NCBI GenBank assembly: GCA_037783415.1
Contig: JAZGTN010000054.1
Coordinates: 2,108,001 to 2,172,000, forward strand
DNA from: Leptasterias polaris
Lineage: Eukaryota > Echinodermata > Asteroidea > Forcipulatida > Asteriidae
Direction of reading: 5' to 3'
Length of the DNA stretch: 64,000 nt
In this document: piece after piece, positions 52,565 through 63,820 of the stretch
Layout of the letters: the number at the start of each line of letters is the position of its first letter
Numbering within the stretch: position 1 is the stretch's first letter
Position numbers and translations under genes: made by a program
The notes under the pieces: model-generated
The model's database searches: none
Told to the model about the DNA's origin: nothing
Seen by the model: only the letters and a program-made list of their open reading frames with translations

Positions 52565-55500
52565 AATTCTGAGACGAAAAAAATTCAAACCCCTCAGAAT
52601 GCGCTGAGATTAATTCTTTACTAAGAAACATGGGTGTACTGAACAAACTGGTTGATTCTGAGCGTATTCTGAGACGAAAAAAATTCAAACCCCTCAAAAC
52701 GCGCTGAGATTAATTCTTTACTAAGAAACATGGTTGTACTGAACAAACTGGTTGATTCTGAGCGTATTCTGAGACGAAAAAAATTCAAACCCCTCAAAAC
52801 GCGCTGAGATTAATTCTTTACTAAGAAACATGGTTGTACTGAACAAACTGGTTGATTCTGAGCGTATTCTGAGACGAAAAAAATTCAAACCCCTCAAAAC
52901 GCGCTGAGATTAATTCTTTACTAAGAAACATGGGTGTACTGAACAAACTGGTTGATTCTGAGCGTATTCTGAGACGAAAAAAATTCAAACCCCTCAAAAC
53001 GCGCTGAGATTAATTCTTTACTAAGAAACATGGGTGTACTGAACAAACTGGTTGATTCTGAGCGTATTCTGAGACGAAAAAAATTCAAACCCCTCAAAAC
53101 GCGCTGAGATTAATTCTTTACTAAGAAACATGGGTGTACTGAACAAACTGGTTGATTCTGAGCGAATTCTGAGACGAAAAAAATTCAAACCCCTCAGAAT
53201 GCGCTGAAATTAATTCTTTACTAAGAAACATGGGTGTACTGAACAAACTGGTTGATTCTGAGCGTATTCTGAGACGAAAAAAATTCAAACCCCTCAAAAC
53301 GCGCTGAGATTAATTCTTTACTAAGAAACATGGTTGTACTGAACAAACTGGTTGATTCTGAGCGTATTCTGAGACGAAAAAAATTCAAACCCCTCAAAAC
53401 GCGCTGAGATTAATTCTTTACTAAGAAACATGGGTGTACTGAACAAACTGGTTGATTCTGAGCGTATTCTGAGACGAAAAAAATTCAAACCCCTCAAAAC
53501 GCGCTGAGATTAATTCTTTACTAAGAAACATGGGTGTACTGAACAAACTGGTTGATTCTGAGCGTATTCTGAGACGAAAAAAATTCAAACCCCTCAAAAT
53601 GCGCTGAGATTAATTCTTTACTAAGAAACAAGGGTGTACTGAACAAACTGGTTGATTCTTAGCGTATTCTGAGACGAAAAAAATTCAAACCCCTCAAAAC
53701 GCGCTGAGATTAATTCTTTACTAAGAAACATGGGTGTACTGAACAAACTGGTTGATTCTGAGCGAATTCTGAGACGAAAAAAATTCAAACCCCTCAGAAT
53801 GCGCTGAAATTAATTCTTTACTAAGAAACATGGGTGTACTGAACAAACTGGTTGATTCTGAGCGTATTCTGAGACGAAAAAAATTCAAACCCCTCAGAAT
53901 GCGCTGAGATTAATTCTTTACTAAGAAACATGGGTGTACTGAACAAACTGGTTGATTCTGAGCGTATTCTGAGACGAAAAAAATTCAAACCCCTCAAAAC
54001 GCGCTGAGATTAATTCTTTACTAAGAAACATGGGTGTACTGAACAAACTGGTTGATTCTGAGCGTATTCTGAGACGAAAAAAATTCAAACCCCTCAAAAT
54101 GCGCTGAGATTAATTCTTTACTAAGAAACAAGGGTGTACTGAACAAACTGGTTGATTCTTAGCGTATTCTGAGACGAAAAAAATTCAAACCCCTCAAAAC
54201 GCGCTGAGATTAATTCTTTACTAAGAAACATGGGTGTACTGAACAAACTGGTTGATTCTGAGCGAATTCTGAGACGAAAAAAATTCAAACCCCTCAGAAT
54301 GCACTGAAATTAATTCTTTACTAAGAAACATGGGTGTACTGAACAAACTGGTTGATTCTGAGCGTATTCTGAGACGAAAAAAATTCAAACCCCTCAGAAT
54401 GCGCAGAGATTAATTCTTTACTAAGAAACATGGGTGTACTGAACAAACTGGTTGATTCTGAGCGTATTCTGAGACGAAAAAAATTCAAACCCCTCAGAAT
54501 GCGCAGAGATTAATTCTTTACTAAGAAACATGGGTGTACTGAACAAACTGGTTGATTCTGAGCGTATTCTGAGACGAAAAAAAATTCAAACCCCTCAGAA
54601 TGCGCTGAGATTAATTCTTTACTAAGAAACATGGGTGTACTGAACAAACTGGTTGATTCTGAGCGTATTCTGAGACGAAAAAAAATCAAACCCCTCACAA
54701 CGCGCTGAGATTAATTCTTTACTAAGAAACATGGGTGTACTGAACAAACTGGTTGATTCTGATCGTATTCTGAGACGAAAAAAATTCAAACCCCTCAAAA
54801 TGCGCTGAGATTAATTCTTTACTAAGAAACAAGGGTGTACTGAACAAACTGGTTGATTCTTAGCGTATTCTGAGACGAAAAAAATTCAAACCCCTCAAAA
54901 CGCGCTGAGATTAATTCTTTACTAAGAAACATGGGTGTACTGAACAAACTGGTTGATTCTGAGCGAATTCTGAGACGAAAAAAATTCAAACCCCTCAGAA
55001 TGCGCTGAAATTAATTCTTTACTAAGAAACATGGGTGTACTGAACAAACTGGTTGATTCTGAGCGTATTCTGAGACGAAAAAAATTCAAACCCCTCAAAA
55101 CGCGCTGAGATTAATTCTTTACTAAGAAACATGGTTGTACTGAACAAACTGGTTGATTCTGAGCGTATTCTGAGACGAAAAAAATTCAAACCCCTCAAAA
55201 CGCGCTGAGATTAATTCTTTACTAAGAAACATGGGTGTACTGAAACAAACTGGTTGATTCTGAGCGTATTCTGAGACGAAAAAAATTCAAACCCCTCAAA
55301 ACGCGCTGAGATTAATTCTTTACTAAGAAACATGGGTGTACTGAACAAACTGGTTGATTCTGAGCGTATTCTGAGACGAAAAAAATTCAAACCCCTCAAA
55401 ATGCGCTGAGATTAATTCTTTACTAAGAAACAAGGGTGTACTGAACAAACTGGTTGATTCTTAGCGTATTCTGAGACGAAAAAAATTCAAACCCCTCAAA

Positions 55501-57900
55501 ACGCGCTGAGATTAATTCTTTACTAAGAAACATGGGTGTACTGAACAAACTGGTTGATTCTGAGCGAATTCTGAGACGAAAAAAATTCAAACCCCTCAGA
55601 ATGCGCTGAAATTAATTCTTTACTAAGAAACATGGGTGTACTGAACAAACTGGTTGATTCTGAGCGTATTCTGAGACGAAAAAAATTCAAACCCCTCAGA
55701 ATGCGCTGAGATTAATTCTTTACTAAGAAACATGGGTGTACTGAACAAACTGGTTGATTCTGAGCGTATTCTGAGACGAAAAAAATTCAAACCCCTCAAA
55801 ACGCGCTGAGATTAATTCTTTACTAAGAAACATGGGTGTACTGAACAAACTGGTTGATTCTGAGCGTATTCTGAGACGAAAAAAATTCAAACCCCTCAAA
55901 ATGCGCTGAGATTAATTCTTTACTAAGAAACAAGGGTGTACTGAACAAACTGGTTGATTCTTAGCGTATTCTGAGACGAAAAAAATTCAAACCCCTCAAA
56001 ACGCGCTGAGATTAATTCTTTACTAAGAAACATGGGTGTACTGAACAAACTGGTTGATTCTGAGCGAATTCTGAGACGAAAAAAATTCAAACCCCTCAGA
56101 ATGCACTGAAATTAATTCTTTACTAAGAAACATGGGTGTACTGAACAAACTGGTTGATTCTGAGCGTATTCTGAGACGAAAAAAATTCAAACCCCTCAGA
56201 ATGCGCAGAGATTAATTCTTTACTAAGAAACATGGGTGTACTGAACAAACTGGTTGATTCTGAGCGTATTCTGAGACGAAAAAAAATTCAAACCCCTCAG
56301 AATGCGCTGAGATTAATTCTTTACTAAGAAACATGGGTGTACTGAACAAACTGGTTGATTCTGAGCGTATTCTGAGACGAAAAAAAATCAAACCCCTCAC
56401 AACGCGCTGAGATTAATTCTTTACTAAGAAACATGGGTGTACTGAACAAACTGGTTGATTCTGATCGTATTCTGAGACGAAAAAAATTCAAACCCCTCAA
56501 AATGCGCTGAGATTAATTCTTTACTAAGAAACAAGGGTGTACTGAACAAACTGGTTGATTCTTAGCGTATTCTGAGACGAAAAAAATTCAAACCCCTCAA
56601 AACGCGCTGAGATTAATTCTTTACTAAGAAACATGGGTGTACTGAACAAACTGGTTGATTCTGAGCGAATTCTGAGACGAAAAAAATTCAAACCCCTCAG
56701 AATGCGCTGAAATTAATTCTTTACTAAGAAACATGGGTGTACTGAACAAACTGGTTGATTCTGAGCGTATTCTGAGACGAAACAAATTCAAACCCCTCAA
56801 AACGCGCTGAGATTAATTCTTTACTAAGAAACATGGGTGTACTGAACAAACTGGTTGATTCTGAGCGAATTCTGAGACGAAAAAAATTCAAACCCCTCAG
56901 AATGCGCTGAAATTAATTCTTTACTAAGAAACATGGGTGTACTGAACAAACTGGTTGATTCTGAGCGTATTCTGAGACGAAAAAAATTCAAACCCCTCAA
57001 AACGCGCTGAGATTAATTCTTTACTAAGAAACATGGGTGTACTGAACAAACTCGTTGATTCTGAGCGTATTCTGAGACGAAAAAAATTCAAACCCCTCAA
57101 AACGCGCTGAGATTAATTCTTTACTAAGAAACATGGGTGTACTGAACAAACTGGTTGATTCTGAGCGTATTCTGAGACGAAAAAAATTCAAACCCCTCAA
57201 AACGCGCTGAGATTAATTCTTTACTAAGAAACATGGGTGTACTGAACAAACTGGTTGATTCTGAGCGTATTCTGAGACGAAAAAAATTCAAACCCCTCAA
57301 AACGCGCTGAGATTAATTCTTTACTAAGAAACATGGGTGTACTGAACAAACTGGTTGATTCTGAGCGAATTCTGAGACGAAAAAAATTCAAACCCCTCAG
57401 AATGCGCTGAAATTAATTCTTTACTAAGAAACATGGGTGTACTGAACAAACTGGTTGATTCTGAGCGTATTCTGAGACGAAAAAAAATTCAAACCCCTCA
57501 GAATGCGCTGAGATTAATTCTTTACTAAGAAACATGGGTGTACTGAACAAACTGGTTGATTCTGAGCGTATTCTGAGACGAAAAAAATTCAAACCCCTCA
57601 AAACGCGCTGAGATTAATTCTTTACTAAGAAACATGGGTGTACTGAACAAACTGGTTGATTCTGAGCGTATTCTGAGACGAAAAAAATTCAAACCCCTCA
57701 AAACGCGCTGAGATTAATTCTTTACTAAGAAACATGGGTGTACTGAACAAACTCGTTGATTCTGAGCGTATTCTGAGACGAAAAAAATTCAAACCCCTCA
57801 AAACGCGCTGAGATTAATTCTTTACTAAGAAACATGGGTGTACTGAACAAACTGGTTGATTCTGAGCGTATTCTGAGACGAAAAAAATTCAAACCCCTCA
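52514..57900 (+). repeat. 5.4-kb duplication at 8405-bp offset, copy 2
   Basis: This is the partner of 44109-49495, with the same monomer order and the same abnormal-length monomers (101 bp at 54514, 55215, 56216 and 57417). It abuts copy 1 of the 2.7-kb duplication on its left (52564) and continues at 57901 with C monomers where copy 1 has R. The lack of marker differences between the copies suggests a recent event, within the limits of a comparison by eye. Confidence 0.88.
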
Positions 57901-58956
57901 AAACGCGCTGAGATTAATTCTTTACTAAGAAACATGGGTGTACTGAACAAACTGGTTGATTCTGAGCGTATTCTGAGACGAAAAAAATTCAAACCCCTCA
58001 AAACGCGCTGAGATTAATTCTTTACTAAGAAACATGGGTGTACTGAACAAACTGGTTGATTCTGAGCGAATTCTGAGACGAAAAAAATTCAAACCCCTCA
58101 GAATGCGCTGAAATTAATTCTTTACTAAGAAACATGGGTGTACTGAACAAACTGGTTGATTCTGAGCGTATTCTGAGACGAAAAAAAATTCAAACCCCTC
58201 AGAATGCGCTGAGATTAATTCTTTACTAAGAAACATGGGTGTACTGAACAAACTGGTTGATTCTGAGCGTATTCTGAGACGAAAAAAATTCAAACCCCTC
58301 AAAACGCGCTGAGATTAATTCTTTACTAAGAAACATGGGTGTACTGAACAAACTGGTTGATTCTGAGCGTATTCTGAGACGAAAAAAATTCAAACCCCTC
58401 AAAATGCGCTGAGATTAATTCTTTACTAAGAAACAAGGGTGTACTGAACAAACTGGTTGATTCTTAGCGTATTCTGAGACGAAAAAAATTCAAACCCTTC
58501 AAAACGCGCTGAGATTAATTCTTTACTAAGAAACATGGGTGTACTGAACAAACTGGTTGATTCTGAGCGAATTCTGAGACGAAAAAAAATTCAAACCCCT
58601 CAGAATGCGCTGAAATTAATTCTTTACTAAGAAACATGGGTGTACTGAACAAACTGGTTGATTCTGAGCGTATTCTGAGACGAAAAAAATTCAAACCCCT
58701 CAAAACGCGCTGAGATTAATTCTTTACTAAGAAACATGGGTGTACTGAACAAACTCGTTGATTCTGAGCGTATTCTGAGACGAAAAAAATTCAAACCCCT
58801 CAAAACGCGCTGAGATTAATTCTTTACTAAGAAACATGGGTGTACTGAACAAACTGGTTGATTCTGAGCGTATTCTGAGACGAAAAAAATTCAAACCCCT
58901 CAAAACGCGCTGAGATTAATTCTTTACTAAGAAACATGGGTGTACTGAACAAACTG
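57901..58956 (+). repeat. Linker between the two long duplications
   Basis: It includes C, C, E and then (A8,84G,87T)-C-T87-Q-E-C-37C-C. From the E at 58018 the order matches 61019 onwards (offset 3001, then 3000) and 201 onwards in the left-edge block. The E at 58519 has an A8 tract, unlike its counterparts, which accounts for the one-base change of offset; the Q before it has aaaccctt near 58491. Confidence 0.84.
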
Positions 58957-61670
58957 GTTGATTCTGAGCGTGATCGGAGACGAAAAAAATTCAAACCCCT
59001 CAGAATGCGCTGAGATTAATTCTTTACTAAGAAACATGGGTGTACTGAACAAACTGGTTGATTCTGAGCGTATTCTGAGACGAAAAAAATTCAAACCCCT
59101 CAAAACGCGCTGAGATTAATTCTTTACTAAGAAACATGGGTGTACTGAACAAACTGGTTGATTCTTAGCGTATTCTGAGAGGAAAAAAATTCAAACCCCT
59201 CAAAACGCGCTGAGATTAATTCTTTACTAAGAAACATGGGTGTACTGAACAAACTGGTTGATTCTGAGCGTATTCTGAGACGAAAAAAATTCAAACCCCT
59301 CAGAATGCGCTGAGATTAATTCTTTACTAAGAAACATGGGTGTACTGAACAAACTGGTTTATTCTGAGCGTATTCTGAGACGAAAAAAATTCAAACCCCT
59401 CAAAACGCGCTGAGATTAATTCTTTACTAAGAAACATGGGTGTACTGAACAAACTGGTTGATTCTGAGCGTATTCTGAGACGAAAAAAATTCAAACCCCT
59501 CAAAACGCGCTGAGATTAATTCTTTACTAAGAAACATGGGTGTACTGAACAAACTGGTTGATTCTGAGCGAATTCTGAGACGAAAAAAATTCAAACCCCT
59601 CAAAACGCGCTGAGATTAATTCTTTACTAAGAAACATGGGTGTACTGAACAAACTGGTTGATTCTGAGCGAATTCTGAGACGAAAAAAATTCAAACCCCT
59701 CAGAATGCACTGAAATTAATTCTTTACTAAGAAACATGGGTGTACTGAACAAACTGGTTGATTCTGAGCGTATTCTGAGACGAAAAAAATTCAAACCCCT
59801 CAGAATGCGCAGAGATTAATTCTTTACTAAGAAACATGGGTGTACTGAACAAACTGGTTGATTCTGAGCGTATTCTGAGACGAAAAAAATTCAAACCCCT
59901 CAGAATGCGCAGAGATTAATTCTTTACTAAGAAACATGGGTGTACTGAACAAACTGGTTGATTCTGAGCGTATTCTGAGACGAAAAAAAATTCAAACCCC
60001 TCAGAATGCGCTGAGATTAATTCTTTACTAAGAAACATGGGTGTACTGAACAAACTGGTTGATTCTGAGCGTATTCTGAGACGAAAAAAAATCAAACCCC
60101 TCACAACGCGCTGAGATTAATTCTTTACTAAGAAACATGGGTGTACTGAACAAACTGGTTGATTCTGATCGTATTCTGAGACGAAAAAAATTCAAACCCC
60201 TCAAAATGCGCTGAGATTAATTCTTTACTAAGAAACAAGGGTGTACTGAACAAACTGGTTGATTCTTAGCGTATTCTGAGACGAAAAAAATTCAAACCCC
60301 TCAAAACGCGCTGAGATTAATTCTTTACTAAGAAACATGGGTGTACTGAACAAACTGGTTGATTCTGAGCGAATTCTGAGACGAAAAAAATTCAAACCCC
60401 TCAGAATGCGCTGAAATTAATTCTTTACTAAGAAACATGGGTGTACTGAACAAACTGGTTGATTCTGAGCGTATTCTGAGACGAAAAATTCAAACCCCTC
60501 AAAACGCGCTGAGATTAATTCTTTACTAAGAAACATGGGTGTACTGAACAAACTGGTTGATTCTGAGCGAATTCTGAGACGAAAAAAATTCAAACCCCTC
60601 AGAATGCGCTGAAATTAATTCTTTACTAAGAAACATGGGTGTACTGAACAAACTGGTTGATTCTGAGCGTATTCTGAGACGAAAAAAATTCAAACCCCTC
60701 AAAACGCGCTGAGATTAATTCTTTACTAAGAAACATGGGTGTACTGAACAAACTCGTTGATTCTGAGCGTATTCTGAGACGAAAAAAATTCAAACCCCTC
60801 AAAACGCGCTGAGATTAATTCTTTACTAAGAAACATGGGTGTACTGAACAAACTGGTTGATTCTGAGCGTATTCTGAGACGAAAAAAATTCAAACCCCTC
60901 AAAACGCGCTGAGATTAATTCTTTACTAAGAAACATGGGTGTACTGAACAAACTGGTTGATTCTGAGCGTATTCTGAGACGAAAAAAATTCAAACCCCTC
61001 AAAACGCGCTGAGATTAATTCTTTACTAAGAAACATGGGTGTACTGAACAAACTGGTTGATTCTGAGCGAATTCTGAGACGAAAAAAATTCAAACCCCTC
61101 AGAATGCGCTGAAATTAATTCTTTACTAAGAAACATGGGTGTACTGAACAAACTGGTTGATTCTGAGCGTATTCTGAGACGAAAAAAAATTCAAACCCCT
61201 CAGAATGCGCTGAGATTAATTCTTTACTAAGAAACATGGGTGTACTGAACAAACTGGTTGATTCTGAGCGTATTCTGAGACGAAAAAAATTCAAACCCCT
61301 CAAAACGCGCTGAGATTAATTCTTTACTAAGAAACATGGGTGTACTGAACAAACTGGTTGATTCTGAGCGTATTCTGAGACGAAAAAAATTCAAACCCCT
61401 CAAAATGCGCTGAGATTAATTCTTTACTAAGAAACAAGGGTGTACTGAACAAACTGGTTGATTCTTAGCGTATTCTGAGACGAAAAAAATTCAAACCCCT
61501 CAAAACGCGCTGAGATTAATTCTTTACTAAGAAACATGGGTGTACTGAACAAACTGGTTGATTCTGAGCGAATTCTGAGACGAAAAAAATTCAAACCCCT
61601 CAGAATGCGCTGAAATTAATTCTTTACTAAGAAACATGGGTGTACTGAACAAACTGGTTGATTCTGAGCG
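58957..61670 (+). repeat. 2.7-kb duplication at 9106-bp offset, copy 2
   Basis: This is the partner of 49851-52564, carrying the same A8, A5, 71A, 49T, 62G and 41T markers at a fixed 9106-bp offset. The right end overlaps the block shared with the left edge of the window (60819-62671), so parts of it exist in at least three places in 64 kb. Confidence 0.88.
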
Positions 61671-62671
61671 TATTCTGAGACGAAAAAAATTCAAACCCCT
61701 CAAAACGCGCTGAGATTAATTCTTTACTAAGAAACATGGGTGTACTGAACAAACTCGTTGATTCTGAGCGTATTCTGAGACGAAAAAAATTCAAACCCCT
61801 CAAAACGCGCTGAGATTAATTCTTTACTAAGAAACATGGGTGTACTGAACAAACTGGTTGATTCTGAGCGTATTCTGAGACGAAAAAAATTCAAACCCCT
61901 CAAAACGCGCTGAGATTAATTCTTTACTAAGAAACATGGGTGTACTGAACAAACTGGTTGATTCTGAGCGTGATCGGAGACGAAAAAAATTCAAACCCCT
62001 CAGAATGCGCTGAGATTAATTCTTTACTAAGAAACATGGGTGTACTGAACAAACTGGTTGATTCTGAGCGTATTCTGAGACGAAAAAAATTCAAACCCCT
62101 CAAAACGCGCTGAGATTAATTCTTTACTAAGAAACATGGGTGTACTGAACAAACTGGTTGATTCTTAGCGTATTCTGAGAGGAAAAAAATTCAAACCCCT
62201 CAAAACGCGCTGAGATTAATTCTTTACTAAGAAACATGGGTGTACTGAACAAACTGGTTGATTCTGAGCGTATTCTGAGACGAAAAAAATTCAAACCCCT
62301 CAGAATGCGCTGAGATTAATTCTTTACTAAGAAACATGGGTGTACTGAACAAACTGGTTTATTCTGAGCGTATTCTGAGACGAAAAAAATTCAAACCCCT
62401 CAAAACGCGCTGAGATTAATTCTTTACTAAGAAACATGGGTGTACTGAACAAACTGGTTGATTCTGAGCGTATTCTGAGACGAAAAAAATTCAAACCCCT
62501 CAAAACGCGCTGAGATTAATTCTTTACTAAGAAACATGGGTGTACTGAACAAACTGGTTGATTCTGAGCGTATTCTGAGACGAAAAAAATTCAAACCCCT
62601 CAAAACGCGCTGAGATTAATTCTTTACTAAGAAACATGGGTGTACTGAACAAACTGGTTGATTCTGAGCGT
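60819..62671 (+). repeat. Copy of the left-edge block (1-1853)
   Basis: All monomers match 1-1853 in type and in rare markers (A8 at 61119, 37C near 61756, 53G/54A/57G at 61971, 62G with 47T near 62165-62182, 41T near 62360), at a constant offset of 60818 bp. It ends where this copy has a second 53G/54A/57G monomer (starting 62620) against a C monomer at 1802. A third version of the series, from E to the second C after 41T, lies at about 58018-59570. Confidence 0.9.
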
Positions 62672-63018
62672 GATCGGAGACGAAAAAAATTCAAACCCCT
62701 CAGAACGCGCTGAGATTAATTCTTTACTAAGAAACATGGGTGTACTGAACAAACTGGTTGATTCTGAGCGTATTCTGAGACGAAAAAAATTCAAACCCCT
62801 CAAAACGCGCTGAGATTAATTCTTTACTAAGAAACATGGGTGTACTGAACAAACTGGTTGATTCTGAGCGTGATCGGAGACGAAAAAAATTCAAACCCCT
62901 CAGAATGCGCTGAGATTAATTCTTTACTAAGAAACATGGGTGTACTGAACAACTGGTTGATTCTGAGCGTATTCTGAGACGAAAAAAATTCAAACCCCTC
63001 AAAACGCGCTGAGATTAA
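62620..63018 (+). repeat. Short block with repeated 53G/54A/57G monomers
   Basis: Monomers with gcgtgatcgg start at 62620 and 62820, 200 bp apart and 700 bp after the one at 61920. The first ends in cagaacg, a mixed state of positions 84 and 87 (84G without 87T) rarely seen elsewhere. The last monomer (62920-63018) lost one A (gaacaactgg) and is 99 bp. The short reverse open frame here follows from that deletion. Confidence 0.85.
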
Positions 63019-63820
63019 TTCTTTACTAAGAAACATGGGTGTACTGAACAAACTGGTTGATTCTGAGCGTATTCTGAGACGAAAAAAAATTCAAACCCCT
63101 CAAAACGCGCTGAGATTAATTCTTTACTAAGAAACATGGTTGTACTGAACAAACTGGTTGATTCTGAGCGTATTCTGAGACGAAAAAAATTCAAACCCCT
63201 CAAAACGCGCTGAGATTAATTCTTTACTAAGAAACATGGGTGTACTGAACAAACTGGTTGATTCTGAGCGTATTCTGAGACGAAAAAAATTCAAACCCCT
63301 CAAAACGCGCTGAGATTAATTCTTTACTAAGAAACATGGGTGTACTGAACAAACTGGTTGATTCTGAGCGTATTCTGAGACGAAAAAAATTCAAACCCCT
63401 CAAAATGCGCTGAGATTAATTCTTTACTAAGAAACATGGGTGTACTGAACAAACTGGTTGATTCTGAGCGTATTCTGAGACGAAAAAAAATTCAAACCCC
63501 TCAAAACGCGCTGAGATTAATTCTTTACTAAGAAACATGGTTGTACTGAACAAACTGGTTGATTCTGAGCGTATTCTGAGACGAAAAAAATTCAAACCCC
63601 TCAAAACGCGCTGAGATTAATTCTTTACTAAGAAACATGGGTGTACTGAACAAACTGGTTGATTCTGAGCGTATTCTGAGACGAAAAAAATTCAAACCCC
63701 TCAAAACGCGCTGAGATTAATTCTTTACTAAGAAACATGGGTGTACTGAACAAACTGGTTGATTCTGAGCGTATTCTGAGACGAAAAAAATTCAAACCCC
63801 TCAAAATGCGCTGAGATTAA
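63019..63820 (+). repeat. 401-bp tetramer, two tandem copies
   Basis: The order (A8)-G-C-T87 occupies 63019-63419 and again 63420-63820. Each begins with a 101-bp A8 monomer of type C. It is the clearest short tandem higher-order repeat in the window. It is followed by Q (63821) and the first 80 bp of an E monomer (63921-64000), where the window ends inside the array. Confidence 0.92.

Noticed and set aside
46105..63604. Many near-identical 62-residue reverse-strand open frames that could look like a small-protein family
   Set aside because: Nearly all coincide with an A8 or otherwise abnormal-length monomer that joins two frames; the similarity is that of the DNA repeat, with no sign of coding constraint.
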